A stretch of DNA of 64,000 bases, taken from contig NZ_ATWH01000004.1 in the NCBI RefSeq assembly GCF_000421145.1, forward strand, positions 62,001-126,000. The letters are read 5' to 3'. A program made the translations under genes and the position numbers. Positions 8,798 through 16,975 of this stretch are shown in pieces. Position 1 is the first letter of the stretch; each line of letters begins with the position of its first letter. Below the pieces are notes generated by a model that was not told the DNA's origin, made no database searches, and saw nothing but the letters and a program-made list of their open reading frames with translations. The stretch comes from Glaciibacter superstes DSM 21135. GTDB lineage: Bacteria; Actinomycetota; Actinomycetes; Actinomycetales; Microbacteriaceae.

Positions 8798-8934
8798 TCG
8801 GAACGCGGATAACTCGGGGAAGATTCGGACAAACCGAATCTCAACCCAAGGAAACCGCGATCACTGCGTGTGGCTGTCGAAAAGACGACATAAGCCGATC
8901 ACGCCTCAAGCAAGAACCCCTCTCGGGGCCTCGA

Positions 8935-9318
8935 CTACTTGAGGGTGACGCTGGCGCCTGCCTCTTCGAGAGCAGCCTTCGCCTTTTCGGCGGTTTCCTT
9001 GGTGGCACCTTCGAGGACGGCCTTTGGTGCACCGTCGACGACTGCCTTTGCTTCGCCCAGGCCGAGGCTGGTGAGCTCGCGCACAACCTTGATGACCTGG
9101 ATCTTCTTGTCGCCGACCGTCTCGAGGACGACGTCGAAGGAATCCTTCTCCTCGACCTCTTCTGCGGCGGCGGCAGGGCCGGCAGCGGCTGCGGCAGCAA
9201 CCGGTGCGGCGGCGGTGACCTCGAAGGTCTCCTCGAATGCCTTGACGAACTCGCTGAGCTCGATCAGGGTCAGGCCCTTGAACTGCTCAAGCAGCTCTTC
9301 CGTTGAAAGCTTTGCCAT
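8935..9318 (-). CDS. rplL: 50S ribosomal protein L7/L12
   Basis: 127 residues, the usual length. The N-terminal dimerisation region ([20 protein letters not shown]) is followed by an Ala-rich hinge (about residues 36-54) and the conserved C-terminal domain with [20 protein letters not shown] and the G-A-x-V-x-L-K terminus. It forms the ribosomal stalk that recruits translation factors. A good AAGGAG precedes the ATG. It lies 50 bp downstream of rplJ in the standard order, with which it is co-transcribed. Confidence 0.98.
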   Translation of the reverse strand: MAKLSTEELLEQFKGLTLIELSEFVKAFEETFEVTAAAPVAAAAAAGPAAAAEEVEEKDSFDVVLETVGDKKIQVIKVVRELTSLGLGEAKAVVDGAPKAVLEGATKETAEKAKAALEEAGASVTLK

Positions 9319-9368
9319 GATGTTCTCCTTAGTTGTTGAAATTACTCACCGCGGTACTGGGCTGATGC

Positions 9369-9884
9369 CTAGTTCGCGGACTCCTGCTTCTCACGCAGCG
9401 CATCGACCGTGCGAACGGCCTTCGACAGCGGTGCGTTGAACAGATATGCGGCTCCGAACAGCGAGGCCTTGAAGGCGCCGGCAAGCTTGCCGAGCAGAAC
9501 TTCACGGGACTCGAGGTCGGCGAGCTTGCCTACCTCTGCGGCGGAGAGCGGGTTACCGTCGAAGTAACCGCTCTTGATCACCAGAAAAGGGTTTGCCTTG
9601 GCAAAGTCACGCAGGGTCTTCGCGACGGCGACAGGGTCACCGTGTACAAAGGCGATTGCAGACGGTCCGACAAGCTCGTCGTCAAACGAGCTGATGCCGG
9701 CATTGTTCGCCGCGATCTTGGTCAGCGTGTTCTTTACCACGGCGTACGTGGCGTCCCCACTGATGGACTTCCGCAGCTCCTTGAGCTGGGAAACAGTGAG
9801 TCCGCGGTACTCGGTGAGCAGAACGGCGGTCGAGCTCTGGAATTTCTCCTGCAGCTCGGCGACCGATGCTTCCTTGTTCGCCAT
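9369..9884 (-). CDS. rplJ: 50S ribosomal protein L10
   Basis: 171 residues from the ATG at 9884, chosen over an ATG 12 bp upstream because GAGGAG lies just before it and homologues begin MANKEASV. The N-terminal RNA-binding domain contains [18 protein letters not shown]; the C-terminal helix binds L7/L12 dimers. L10 usually represses its own operon by binding the mRNA leader, and an attenuator-like hairpin stands upstream (9934-9961). Confidence 0.97.
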   Translation of the reverse strand: MANKEASVAELQEKFQSSTAVLLTEYRGLTVSQLKELRKSISGDATYAVVKNTLTKIAANNAGISSFDDELVGPSAIAFVHGDPVAVAKTLRDFAKANPFLVIKSGYFDGNPLSAAEVGKLADLESREVLLGKLAGAFKASLFGAAYLFNAPLSKAVRTVDALREKQESAN

Positions 9885-9933
9885 GGCGCTCCTCAAATGT
9901 TTTCATGTGCCGGTAGCCCCTGGCGCAGACATG

Positions 9934-9961
9934 AAAAAAGCTCCGGCACAGGGCCGGAGCT
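9934..9961 (-). promoter_or_regulatory. rplJ leader terminator-type hairpin (probable L10 attenuator)
   Basis: On the minus strand a perfect 9-bp stem (AGCTCCGGC / GCCGGAGCT) with a 5-nt loop is followed at once by a run of six T, a textbook Rho-independent terminator. It lies 50 bp upstream of the rplJ start in its untranslated leader. This fits a ribosomal-protein leader that stops transcription when L10 (with L7/L12) is in excess. The alternative, a terminator for the upstream toxin gene, is less likely because that gene ends about 170 bp away with its own hairpin between. Confidence 0.75.
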
Positions 9962-10026
9962 GGGAGCAGCTTTCACTGCGCTTTACTTCGAATCCTGCGC
10001 GGGCCGTTCACGTGAATGAACCTTCG

Positions 10027-10056
10027 ATTGCCGTTCTCATTTCTGAGCACGGCAAT
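10027..10056 (-). terminator. Hairpin downstream of the toxin gene
   Basis: The arms ATTGCCGT (10027-10034) and ACGGCAAT (10049-10056) enclose a second 4-bp stem CTCA/TGAG with a TTTC loop, separated by a single mismatch. It lies about 75 bp beyond the toxin stop. It may end the toxin-antitoxin transcript or belong to the rplJ leader structure. Confidence 0.5.
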
Positions 10057-10129
10057 AACCGGCGGTCTTTGGCTTTGTCACACGCTACCGGATGCGACGC
10101 ACAGCGTGCAAATCGATCAGTCACGTCCG

Positions 10130-10582
10130 TCACTGATTGAGGGGCGAGCTCGCGAGCGTCTGCTCGAAATCGGCCGGGTCGACTCGCGTCAGCCCTGGTA
10201 TCCCGTCAAAGGCGCGGTCGGGCGAGACGATGCGCTCAATACCGTAGACGAGTGCGGACGCGGCGTGGACCGCATCGCGCCCACGAATCGTCGGAATTCG
10301 TTCGATGAGACTCATGCTCAGGTCAAGAACCTCGCGATCAAAATTCAAGAGCGTGCAAACCGCGGAAACGTCTCTCCCGTCTGCGGCTGCGAGGGACCTG
10401 TCTCCGGTACGCCGTAAGCGATGATGCACGAGTTCCTGAATCATCTCCACGCTGGCATACGGCCTAAAGGCGCCCTTCGCGGCTGCATTCATTACACCGC
10501 GGCAGACGTCGCGGTAGCGGTGGTCCTCACCAAGCGCATAAATAGCAATCGCACTGTCCAGCAGGATCGCCTGTTCAGTCAC
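10130..10582 (-). CDS. PIN-domain ribonuclease toxin (VapC-type)
   Basis: 150 residues. The PIN active-site acids are visible: D9 (LLDSAIAIYAL), E46 (ASVEMIQELVHH), D103 (RGRDAVHAASAL) and D122 (SPDRAFD). PIN toxins are Mg-dependent RNases that cleave tRNA or rRNA. The GTG start overlaps the antitoxin stop by 4 bp, the classic arrangement. The Arg-rich middle (HHRLRRTGDRS) may bind RNA. It is expected to be inactive while bound by the upstream antitoxin. The RNA target is unknown. Confidence 0.88.
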   Translation of the reverse strand: MTEQAILLDSAIAIYALGEDHRYRDVCRGVMNAAAKGAFRPYASVEMIQELVHHRLRRTGDRSLAAADGRDVSAVCTLLNFDREVLDLSMSLIERIPTIRGRDAVHAASALVYGIERIVSPDRAFDGIPGLTRVDPADFEQTLASSPLNQ

Positions 10583-10851
10583 GGCAGGTCGCGCAGGTAT
10601 TCACGCTCGAATGACTCCTTTTCCTCTTCCCAGTCGATGGGACGGGAATCGGCGTGAGCATCTGCTCGAGCGAACAGCCTCTCTACTATTTCTTGCCGAG
10701 ATTGTCGCCGCCGGGCAAGGCGCTCATCGACGGCTTCCCGAATGACGGCTGCAACGCTTTGCCGCTCAGCCGCGGCCTCAGCTTCCAACGCGGCGTAGCG
10801 CGCGGGATCGAACAGCACCTGCACCCGGCGATCAAGAGTAGCCATGCACAT
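10579..10851 (-). CDS. Antitoxin of the PIN toxin (ribbon-helix-helix type)
   Basis: 90 residues. The N-terminus (RRVQVLFDPARYAALEAEAAAERQSVAAVIREAVDERL) has the strand-helix-helix pattern of MetJ/Arc-like DNA-binding antitoxins. The acidic tail (SRPIDWEEEKESFEREYLRDL) is the likely toxin-wrapping segment. Translation can begin at 10851 or at a second ATG at 10845. An 8-bp inverted repeat (10844-10867) overlaps the start codon, as expected for autorepression by the toxin-antitoxin complex. Confidence 0.85.
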   Translation of the reverse strand: MCMATLDRRVQVLFDPARYAALEAEAAAERQSVAAVIREAVDERLARRRQSRQEIVERLFARADAHADSRPIDWEEEKESFEREYLRDLP

Positions 10852-10867
10852 ACAGTAGCATGTGCAT
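10844..10867. promoter_or_regulatory. Inverted-repeat operator overlapping the antitoxin start
   Basis: The perfect arms ATGCACAT and ATGTGCAT are separated by 8 bp. One arm includes the antitoxin start codon. Two ribbon-helix-helix dimers commonly bind such spaced arms, so this is the likely autoregulatory operator. Confidence 0.7.
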
Positions 10868-10940
10868 GTCCTGCACCGACTGGTTATATGGGTTCAGAGA
10901 GAACTGGCATCCTCCCGCGACGGGCGTTTACGCTGGAACG

Positions 10941-12737
10941 ATGACTTCGAAGAAGCGCCCGAAGAACCGCGCCCCGCATCGCACGAGCACCCGCAAGCCT
11001 TCCTCAGTGCCTCCGCGCCTCGCCGCGGTGCCAGGCGAAGATGAGCTGCCGGAGTTGGATCTGCTTGCCGGTCTCGACGACGCCCTGCGCCAGCCGCATC
11101 CGTTCGCCCTTCTCGCCCAGGCCAGCTCGATCATGGCCGCACTCGACGAACGACAGAAGGGACACCCTGCCGCAAGGGCCGACCCCGAGGAGCTCGGCAT
11201 CTCCCTCACGGAGCTGTGCGACAGCTTCATGGACGTGGGACTGCGCCAAACGGATGCCCTGCTCAAGGTGATCGAAGCGATGACGCCCGACGAACTCCTG
11301 GCCGAACGCATTCGCCGCTCCGTCGCAGAAAGGAAGCTCCCGATTCCCGGCTGGACGCTACGGCTCGAGCAGGCCGAGCCCCACAGGATCGTGGAAATGC
11401 TCCACGTGCTGCGCGACGGCGACAACGTCTGCATCGGAGTTCACCTTCCGAACGACCGCGAACTCAGCATCATGATCTACATCGACCACAACCTCGGAAC
11501 AGTCGTGAAAGACGCATTCGTTCTCGATTTGCCCGTCGAAGACGTGATCGCCAGATGGGCTGAGATCGACAACTCGGACGACACAGAAATTCGGGAACTC
11601 TCGTTCGCTGATGCCAGAACCCGGATCACCGAGGCCACCTTCAAGGGTTCCATCACCTTTCCTCCGTTCGAGACAGAGACCTGGCCTGCCTGTCGACCGC
11701 TGGTCGAATGGATCGTGTCGAAGTTGCCAGAGGGTGGGAAGGAGTACGAGCGCCCGGAGTGGAGTGCCAAGCAGTTGGCCGAACTGACCGACGACTTCTT
11801 CGACTCAGAGTTCGGCCGCCGACTCGATGACGACGACCATCGGTCGCTTCTCGAGTCGATTCTCTGGTTCGGCACCGACTACGGCCCTGGCGACCCGCTC
11901 CGCTGGAGCCCCGTCTCTGCGGAGATCGTGTTGGGCTGGATGCCGAGGAAGGTGGTGGGACCGGTCGACTTCCTCACCAAGACGCCCGATCTGCTCCGCG
12001 CATTCGTCAGGTTCTCTCATGCCGCACGTGGCATCTCTGCTGATCTCACTCTGCAGACTCTCGCGGCGGTTGACGAATTCGAGTCCGACTTCCATGGCGC
12101 CATCCGTTCTCAGCCTCAAGACGCGGAGGCAATCCTTGAGCAGCTGGTCTCCGGAGGTGGTCCGCGACTGGGTGTGGAGAACGGCTGGCTGTCCGGCGGC
12201 CTGATCACCGACGAGGACCTCCTCACCAACTTCGCCCTGGCGATGGTGGGCAGCAGGCGCGCGCTTGACGAGATCGACACGATTCCGCTTCCGAACGAAC
12301 CATTCGACTGGGACGGCCTGCCGAGCGATATCCACGACAAGGTCGGCGAGGTGGTCACACTCGTTGACGGATGCAGCGACGAATTCTTCGACGTCGAGTT
12401 TCGAACCGCGTGCCGCCGGTTTGTTCACCGCGTCGCGACGGCCGACCCGGCCGTGTTCCGCGGCAAGGCGCGAGCGCACACCACGGCAGCGGCCGTCTGC
12501 GTGATCATTGGTCGAGCGAACGACTTTTTTCTCGGCGATCCCGGTGAGGTGCGGGTCAAGGACATTACCGCCCGGTTGGGCGTCGGCCCCAATGTCGCGG
12601 CGCGCGCCGACCCCATGCTCCGAGCCATCGGCGCCGACGAGTTCGCCGGTGGGCGAGAACTCGGCGACGCGGCATTGCTCCTGGCAGACACTCGTGAGCT
12701 GGTCATCCGGTTCCGAGATCAGCATGACGTGACCTGA
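10941..12737 (+). CDS. Uncharacterised protein with basic N-terminus and possible C-terminal HTH-like domain
   Basis: 598 residues from the ATG at 10941; an upstream in-frame start at 10860 would overlap the antitoxin operator and adds an atypical Cys-rich leader. The first 30 residues are strongly basic (TSKKRPKNRAPHRTSTRKPSS), suggesting nucleic-acid contact. The middle is acidic and has no recognisable catalytic motif. The last ~110 residues (from FDVEFRTACRRFVHRV to VKDITARLGVGPNVAARADPMLRAIG) look like a helical bundle ending in a helix-turn-helix-like segment; I recall a similar uncharacterised domain (perhaps DUF6398) but could not verify it. It is divergent from the toxin-antitoxin operon. 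Function unknown. Confidence 0.8.
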   Translation: MTSKKRPKNRAPHRTSTRKPSSVPPRLAAVPGEDELPELDLLAGLDDALRQPHPFALLAQASSIMAALDERQKGHPAARADPEELGISLTELCDSFMDVGLRQTDALLKVIEAMTPDELLAERIRRSVAERKLPIPGWTLRLEQAEPHRIVEMLHVLRDGDNVCIGVHLPNDRELSIMIYIDHNLGTVVKDAFVLDLPVEDVIARWAEIDNSDDTEIRELSFADARTRITEATFKGSITFPPFETETWPACRPLVEWIVSKLPEGGKEYERPEWSAKQLAELTDDFFDSEFGRRLDDDDHRSLLESILWFGTDYGPGDPLRWSPVSAEIVLGWMPRKVVGPVDFLTKTPDLLRAFVRFSHAARGISADLTLQTLAAVDEFESDFHGAIRSQPQDAEAILEQLVSGGGPRLGVENGWLSGGLITDEDLLTNFALAMVGSRRALDEIDTIPLPNEPFDWDGLPSDIHDKVGEVVTLVDGCSDEFFDVEFRTACRRFVHRVATADPAVFRGKARAHTTAAAVCVIIGRANDFFLGDPGEVRVKDITARLGVGPNVAARADPMLRAIGADEFAGGRELGDAALLLADTRELVIRFRDQHDVT

Positions 12738-12827
12738 CGGCGCCTGCCCGTGCGCCCTTTGTGTCGCCTGCGACCGTGATGAGGCGACACCTGGGGCGCA
12801 CGCGTCGACAAGTCGACGGCAAAGTAG

Positions 12828-12869
12828 TTGACAAGTGTCCACTAGATTTATATAGTTGACTGTTGTCAA
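12828..12869 (+). promoter_or_regulatory. Near-consensus promoter with two operator-like repeats
   Basis: TTGACA (12828-12833), a 17-bp spacer and TATAGT (12851-12856) make an almost ideal housekeeping promoter for the efflux-pump gene. Two related inverted repeats overlap it: TTGACA-AG-TGTCCA (12828-12841, one mismatch) and TTGAC-TGTT-GTCAA (12856-12869, perfect). They are probably sites for the MarR regulator encoded at 14693, one covering -35 and one just after -10. Confidence 0.75.
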
Positions 12870-12886
12870 TTACCAGCAGGAGTCAG

Positions 12887-14683
12887 ATGTCACGCGCCGA
12901 GCGCCCCGTACGAGCACCAAAACCAACCACGAAGACCGTCTCAGCCGACGGCACGATGAGCCAACGCCAGGTGCTCGAGGCGCTGTCTGGCCTCCTCCTC
13001 GGCATGTTCGTCTCGATCCTCGCCGGCACCGTGGTCAGCACATCGATGCCGCTGATCATCTCTGACCTCAAGGGCGACCAGTCCGCATATACCTGGGTCA
13101 TCACCGCCACCCTGTTGGCGACAACGGTTTCCACCCCGCTCTGGGGCAAATTCGCCGACCTGTTCAACCGCAAGCTGCTCATCCAGCTCGCCCTCATCGT
13201 CTTCGTGCTCGGCTCCGCCCTGGCCGGCTTCTCGCAGGACACCGGCACCCTCATCATGTTCCGGGTGCTGCAGGGCCTCGGTGCCGGTGGTCTGGCCGCG
13301 CTCAGCCAGATCATCATGGCCGACATCATCAGCCCGCGAGAGCGCGGCAAGTACGCCGGCCTGTTCGGTGCGGTCATGGCGCTCGGAACCATCGGCGGCC
13401 CGCTGCTCGGCGGCGTGGTGACGGATGCCTTCGGCTGGCGCTGGAACTTCTTCATCGCGCTTCCCGTTGCGATCGTCGCCATCGTGCTGCTGCAGCGCAC
13501 CCTGCACCTGCCGAAGATCGTCAAGCGCGTGGTGAAGATCGACTACCTCGGCGCAGTATTGCTCACCGGAGGAATCTCCCTGCTGCTCATCTGGGTGACG
13601 CTGGCCGGAAACCAATTCGAGTGGACATCCGTCAGCTCGTTCGTCATGGTGCTCGGCGCAGCCGTGCTGCTGATTGCGGCGGTCATCGTCGAGTTCCGCG
13701 CGAAGGAACCGATCATACCCCTCGCGTTGTTCAAGAACCGCACCTTCACTCTCTCGGTGATCGCCAGCATTTCAGTCGGCGTCTCGATGTTCGGAACGTC
13801 GGTCTACCTGGCGCAGTACATGCAGCTCGCCCGCGGTGCAACACCGACAGAGTCCGGCCTGCTCACGATCCCGATGATGGGCGGCCTGCTCATCTCGTCG
13901 ACCCTCTTCGGTAACCTGATCAGTCGCCGGGGCAAGTGGAAGGCGATCATGGTGTCCGGCTCTGTGCTGGTCGTGGCCGGGTCGGTGCTCCTGGGCAGCC
14001 TGGACTACCAGACCAGCCTCGTGCTCGTTGGCATCTACATGTTCATCCTCGGCGCCGGCGTCGGCATGATCATGCAGAACCTGGTGCTGGTCGTGCAGAA
14101 CACCACCGAGGTGTCGAACCTCGGCGTCGCCACCAGTGGCGTCACCTTCTTCCGCAGCCTGGGCGGCACCATCGGAGTCTCCGTGATGGGTTCCGTGCTC
14201 GGAACCTACGTCGCAGACCACATCAAGGACGGCATGGGCGATCTCAGCCCCGCCGACCAGGCGACCGCGGCCCAGACGCTGGGCGGCGGCACGATCCCCC
14301 ACATCGATGCACTCCCCAGTGCGCTTCGGATGCTGGTCGAGTCGGCATACGGTTCCGGCGTCGGACTGGTGTTCCTCGTGGCCGTCCCGCTCGCCGTGAT
14401 CACCCTGATCATGGTCGCGCTGATGCCGAACATCCCGCTCGGCACCAAGAACGCGATCGACCTCCAGCGCGACAGGCAGGCTGCACATGAGGCCGAGCTC
14501 GAAGACGTCGAAGACACCCTGATCGGGGTGAGCGCGGGATACGTTGCCCTCAGCCCAGCCGGACAGGCGCATCCGACCGGTTCCGTGCGGGTCATCGACA
14601 GTGCCCACGACGGTTCTGGATCGCCGGCCGCCCGGTCGTCGGCGGCTCGCCCGTCGGCGGGCGACTCGGATGGCCATCGGTAG
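12887..14683 (+). CDS. DHA2-family MFS multidrug efflux transporter (14 TM)
   Basis: 598 residues from the ATG at 12887, selected for the AGGAG 6 bp before it. About 14 hydrophobic segments are present; motif A (GKFADLFNRK) is between helices 2 and 3, and the motif-C-like stretch LFGAVMALGTIGGPLLGG is in helix 5, typical of proton-driven drug exporters of the EmrB/QacA type. The C-terminal tail (about 80 residues after MPNIPLGTKNAIDL) is polar and Ser/Ala-rich. A MarR-type gene follows 9 bp downstream and the promoter carries repeats suited to it, so the pump is probably induced when that repressor binds a drug. Confidence 0.92.
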   Translation: MSRAERPVRAPKPTTKTVSADGTMSQRQVLEALSGLLLGMFVSILAGTVVSTSMPLIISDLKGDQSAYTWVITATLLATTVSTPLWGKFADLFNRKLLIQLALIVFVLGSALAGFSQDTGTLIMFRVLQGLGAGGLAALSQIIMADIISPRERGKYAGLFGAVMALGTIGGPLLGGVVTDAFGWRWNFFIALPVAIVAIVLLQRTLHLPKIVKRVVKIDYLGAVLLTGGISLLLIWVTLAGNQFEWTSVSSFVMVLGAAVLLIAAVIVEFRAKEPIIPLALFKNRTFTLSVIASISVGVSMFGTSVYLAQYMQLARGATPTESGLLTIPMMGGLLISSTLFGNLISRRGKWKAIMVSGSVLVVAGSVLLGSLDYQTSLVLVGIYMFILGAGVGMIMQNLVLVVQNTTEVSNLGVATSGVTFFRSLGGTIGVSVMGSVLGTYVADHIKDGMGDLSPADQATAAQTLGGGTIPHIDALPSALRMLVESAYGSGVGLVFLVAVPLAVITLIMVALMPNIPLGTKNAIDLQRDRQAAHEAELEDVEDTLIGVSAGYVALSPAGQAHPTGSVRVIDSAHDGSGSPAARSSAARPSAGDSDGHR

Positions 14684-14692
14684 CCTGTGATC

Positions 14693-15178
14693 ATGACGGA
14701 TATGGCCCACATGGATGCCGCGGCGGATGTGACGGCGGACGCCGCGACGCAGGCAGCGATCACGGACGTCGAGGAGCAGATGACCGTGCTCGCCGGTCAC
14801 ATCAGGGCGAGCATCCGCGATGCCGCCGTGCGGGTCGATCCGACGCTGCAGCCTTTCGGTCTGAAGGTGCTGCGGATGCTCGCGCGGTGCGGGCCCCTCC
14901 AGGCCGGCTCACTGGCCGACCAGATGATGGTCGACCGAAGCGTGATCAGCAGGCAGGCCCGCCAGCTCGAGGAACTCGGGTTGATCGAACTTCAGGCAGA
15001 CCCGGCAGACGGTCGCGCGCGCATCATGGCGCTCACGCCGCTCGCGAAGACCCGTCTCCATGAGGTGCGCGTCGGAAACGCTGCGCTGGTGCACACGCGG
15101 CTGCGTTCCTGGCCGGTCGACGACCTCCAGCATTTCGCCGCGCTACTCGCCCGCCTGAACGGATCTCCGGAGGAATAG
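14693..15178 (+). CDS. MarR-family transcriptional regulator of the efflux pump
   Basis: 161 residues from the ATG at 14693 (a GTG at 14687 is possible; no strong ribosome-binding site favours either, and translation may be coupled to the pump gene). The winged helix region runs from LQAGSLADQMMVDRSVISRQARQLEELGLIELQ to the wing ADPADGRARIMALT. The gene lies directly behind the DHA2 exporter in the same operon, so autogenous control through the repeats at 12828-12869 is likely. Confidence 0.9.
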   Translation: MTDMAHMDAAADVTADAATQAAITDVEEQMTVLAGHIRASIRDAAVRVDPTLQPFGLKVLRMLARCGPLQAGSLADQMMVDRSVISRQARQLEELGLIELQADPADGRARIMALTPLAKTRLHEVRVGNAALVHTRLRSWPVDDLQHFAALLARLNGSPEE

Positions 15179-15285
15179 CCGCCCCGCGCTGCAGCCGCGC
15201 CATCCCATCGCTCTCTCCGCGCACCCGCTGTTGGACACTTCGTGGTCCCCGGATTCGGTTAGTCGCGCCTCAGCCGAGTGGAAGC

Positions 15286-15344
15286 GTCAGCGGAGCGGCA
15301 GGGTCAGCGGAGCGGCAGTGTCGGTCAGCGGAGCGGCAGTGTCG
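15286..15344. repeat. Tandem repeat at the 3' end of the histidine-kinase gene
   Basis: A 21-bp unit (GTCAGCGGAGCGGCAGTGTCG) occurs twice in full at 15303-15344, with a shorter copy at 15286-15302 and a partial one from 15345. It encodes the repeated C-terminal peptide LTDTAAP of the kinase and ends at its stop codon. Confidence 0.9.
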
Positions 15345-16975
15345 GTCAGCGGCAGGGAGACCCGGAAGCTGGTGAAGCCGGGGCGACTCACCACCTCAAC
15401 CTCACCGTGGTGCGCGGTCACGACAGCACGCGCGATGGCCAAGCCGAGCCCGGTGCTGCCCGTTCCACGGAATCGGGAGCTGTCGCCGCGCGCGAAACGC
15501 TCGAACAGGGTCGACTGAAGCGAATCCGGGATGCCTGGACCGTCATCCGTCACCGTGACGATCGCGCGGCCTTCTGCGATACTGCTCGACGCGGAGCCGG
15601 TCGACGCGGGGTCGGCTGGCTGAGTGGAGAGCGCTACCGTCACCGTCGTACCCTCCGGGGTGTGCACGCGCGCGTTGGCGAGCAGATTCGCGACGACCTG
15701 GTGCAGGCGGGCGTCGTCTCCCACTACCTCAACAGGCTCGTCAGGGAGATCGAGGTTCCAGACGTGGTCGCCACCCGCAACGTGCGCATCGCTCACCGCA
15801 TCGACGAGCAGCCTGGTCAGGTCAACGGGCTTCCGCTCGAGCTCGCGGCCCTCGTCGAGCCGAGCCAGAAGCAGCAGGTCTTCCACCAGCCCCGTCATTC
15901 GCACGGACTCGGACTCGATGCGGTCGAGCGCGTGCACGGTGTCGGGCGGCAACTCCTGCCCAGAGCGACGGGTGAGCTCCGAGTACCCGCGGATCGACGC
16001 GAGCGGCGTGCGTAACTCGTGGCTGGCATCCGCAACGAACTGACGCACCTTGTGCTCGCTCGCCTGCCGCGTCTCGAGCGCCAGGTCGACGTGGTCGAGC
16101 ATGCGGTTCAGGGCGGACCCGACCCGACCGACCTCGGTGCGCGGGTCGGTATCCGCCGCCGGGACACGATCGACGAGCGACACCGTGCCACGGTCAAGCG
16201 GCAGCTCTGAGACGCGCGCGGCCGTGTCGGTGACCCGGCCGAGCGGACGCAGGGCGATCCTGACGATCCACGCTGCCATGGCGGCGACCACCACGATCCC
16301 GGCGAGCGAGACCAGCGCGATGATCCAGGCCAGGTTCGCCGCTGTCTCATCGACGTCGGCCATCGGAAGGCCGATCAGGTAACTGGCGCCACCCTGTGAA
16401 TTCTGCGCGACGATCCGATACGAACCGACGTCGCCACCGAGATCGACCGTCACCGGTCCGGTCACGGTCACCTTGTCGCCGAGCACCTGGACCTGCTCCG
16501 TATCGAGGGCGCGGATAGCGCCTTCCTCATCGAGGTAACCGGCCGAGAGGCTCGCGCCGTCAAAGACCAGGGCGAGGGTTCCGGATGCCTGGGCAGGGCC
16601 GTTGAGGATTTCGAACGCCGCCGGGTTGGTGCCGATCCCCCTCAGCCCGCCGTCGATCACCACGCTCGACCGGTCGGCGGCAGAGGCGAGCTGCCGGTCG
16701 AGCTCATCGAGCAGGCGCTGGCGCAGAATGGTGACACTCACCACGCCGATCACGACGCTGACCAGGGCCAGGAGTGCAACGACCGCCACGACGAGGCGGC
16801 GGCGGAGCGTCCAGGGTGCGCGGTTCCGCGGGCGCGGGGGCTCTGTTTGCTCTGTCGGACCAGTCGACTCTGTCGCCTCGCCGGCATCCGTCGCCTCGCC
16901 CGCATCCGCCGCCTGGCCGGCATCCGTCGCCTGGCCCTCGCCTGGCGTCGGTCCTGTGTCGGCGGGATCGGTCAC
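15287..16975 (-). CDS. Sensor histidine kinase (OmpR/PhoR class)
   Basis: 562 residues starting at a GTG that overlaps the response-regulator stop by 4 bp. Domains: a low-complexity acidic N-terminal tail (residues 8-48, repeats of DAGEAT type), TM1 (about 61-83), an extracytoplasmic sensor (about 88-210), TM2 (about 215-238), HAMP (about 240-300), HisKA with the phospho-acceptor His319 (SHELRTPL), and HATPase with an N-box (NLLANARVHTPEG) and G-boxes (DDGPGIP, GLGLAI). The C-terminus carries tandem peptide repeats from the DNA repeat at 15286-15344. The architecture resembles MprB/TcrY-type kinases; the signal is unknown. Confidence 0.93.
   Translation of the reverse strand: MTDPADTGPTPGEGQATDAGQAADAGEATDAGEATESTGPTEQTEPPRPRNRAPWTLRRRLVVAVVALLALVSVVIGVVSVTILRQRLLDELDRQLASAADRSSVVIDGGLRGIGTNPAAFEILNGPAQASGTLALVFDGASLSAGYLDEEGAIRALDTEQVQVLGDKVTVTGPVTVDLGGDVGSYRIVAQNSQGGASYLIGLPMADVDETAANLAWIIALVSLAGIVVVAAMAAWIVRIALRPLGRVTDTAARVSELPLDRGTVSLVDRVPAADTDPRTEVGRVGSALNRMLDHVDLALETRQASEHKVRQFVADASHELRTPLASIRGYSELTRRSGQELPPDTVHALDRIESESVRMTGLVEDLLLLARLDEGRELERKPVDLTRLLVDAVSDAHVAGGDHVWNLDLPDEPVEVVGDDARLHQVVANLLANARVHTPEGTTVTVALSTQPADPASTGSASSSIAEGRAIVTVTDDGPGIPDSLQSTLFERFARGDSSRFRGTGSTGLGLAIARAVVTAHHGEVEVVSRPGFTSFRVSLPLTDTAAPLTDTAAPLTLPLR

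Noticed and set aside
11805-12869. A 354-aa open frame opposite the 598-aa protein
   Set aside because: Low-complexity residues, no ribosome-binding site, and it spans a strong promoter on the other strand; an antisense artefact of high GC.
13772-14800. A 342-aa His/Asp-rich frame opposite the DHA2 pump
   Set aside because: Antisense shadow of a membrane-protein gene; no motif and no start site.
15231-16015. Plus-strand frames over the histidine-kinase gene
   Set aside because: The minus-strand frame carries all kinase motifs; the others are shadows enriched by the tandem repeat.
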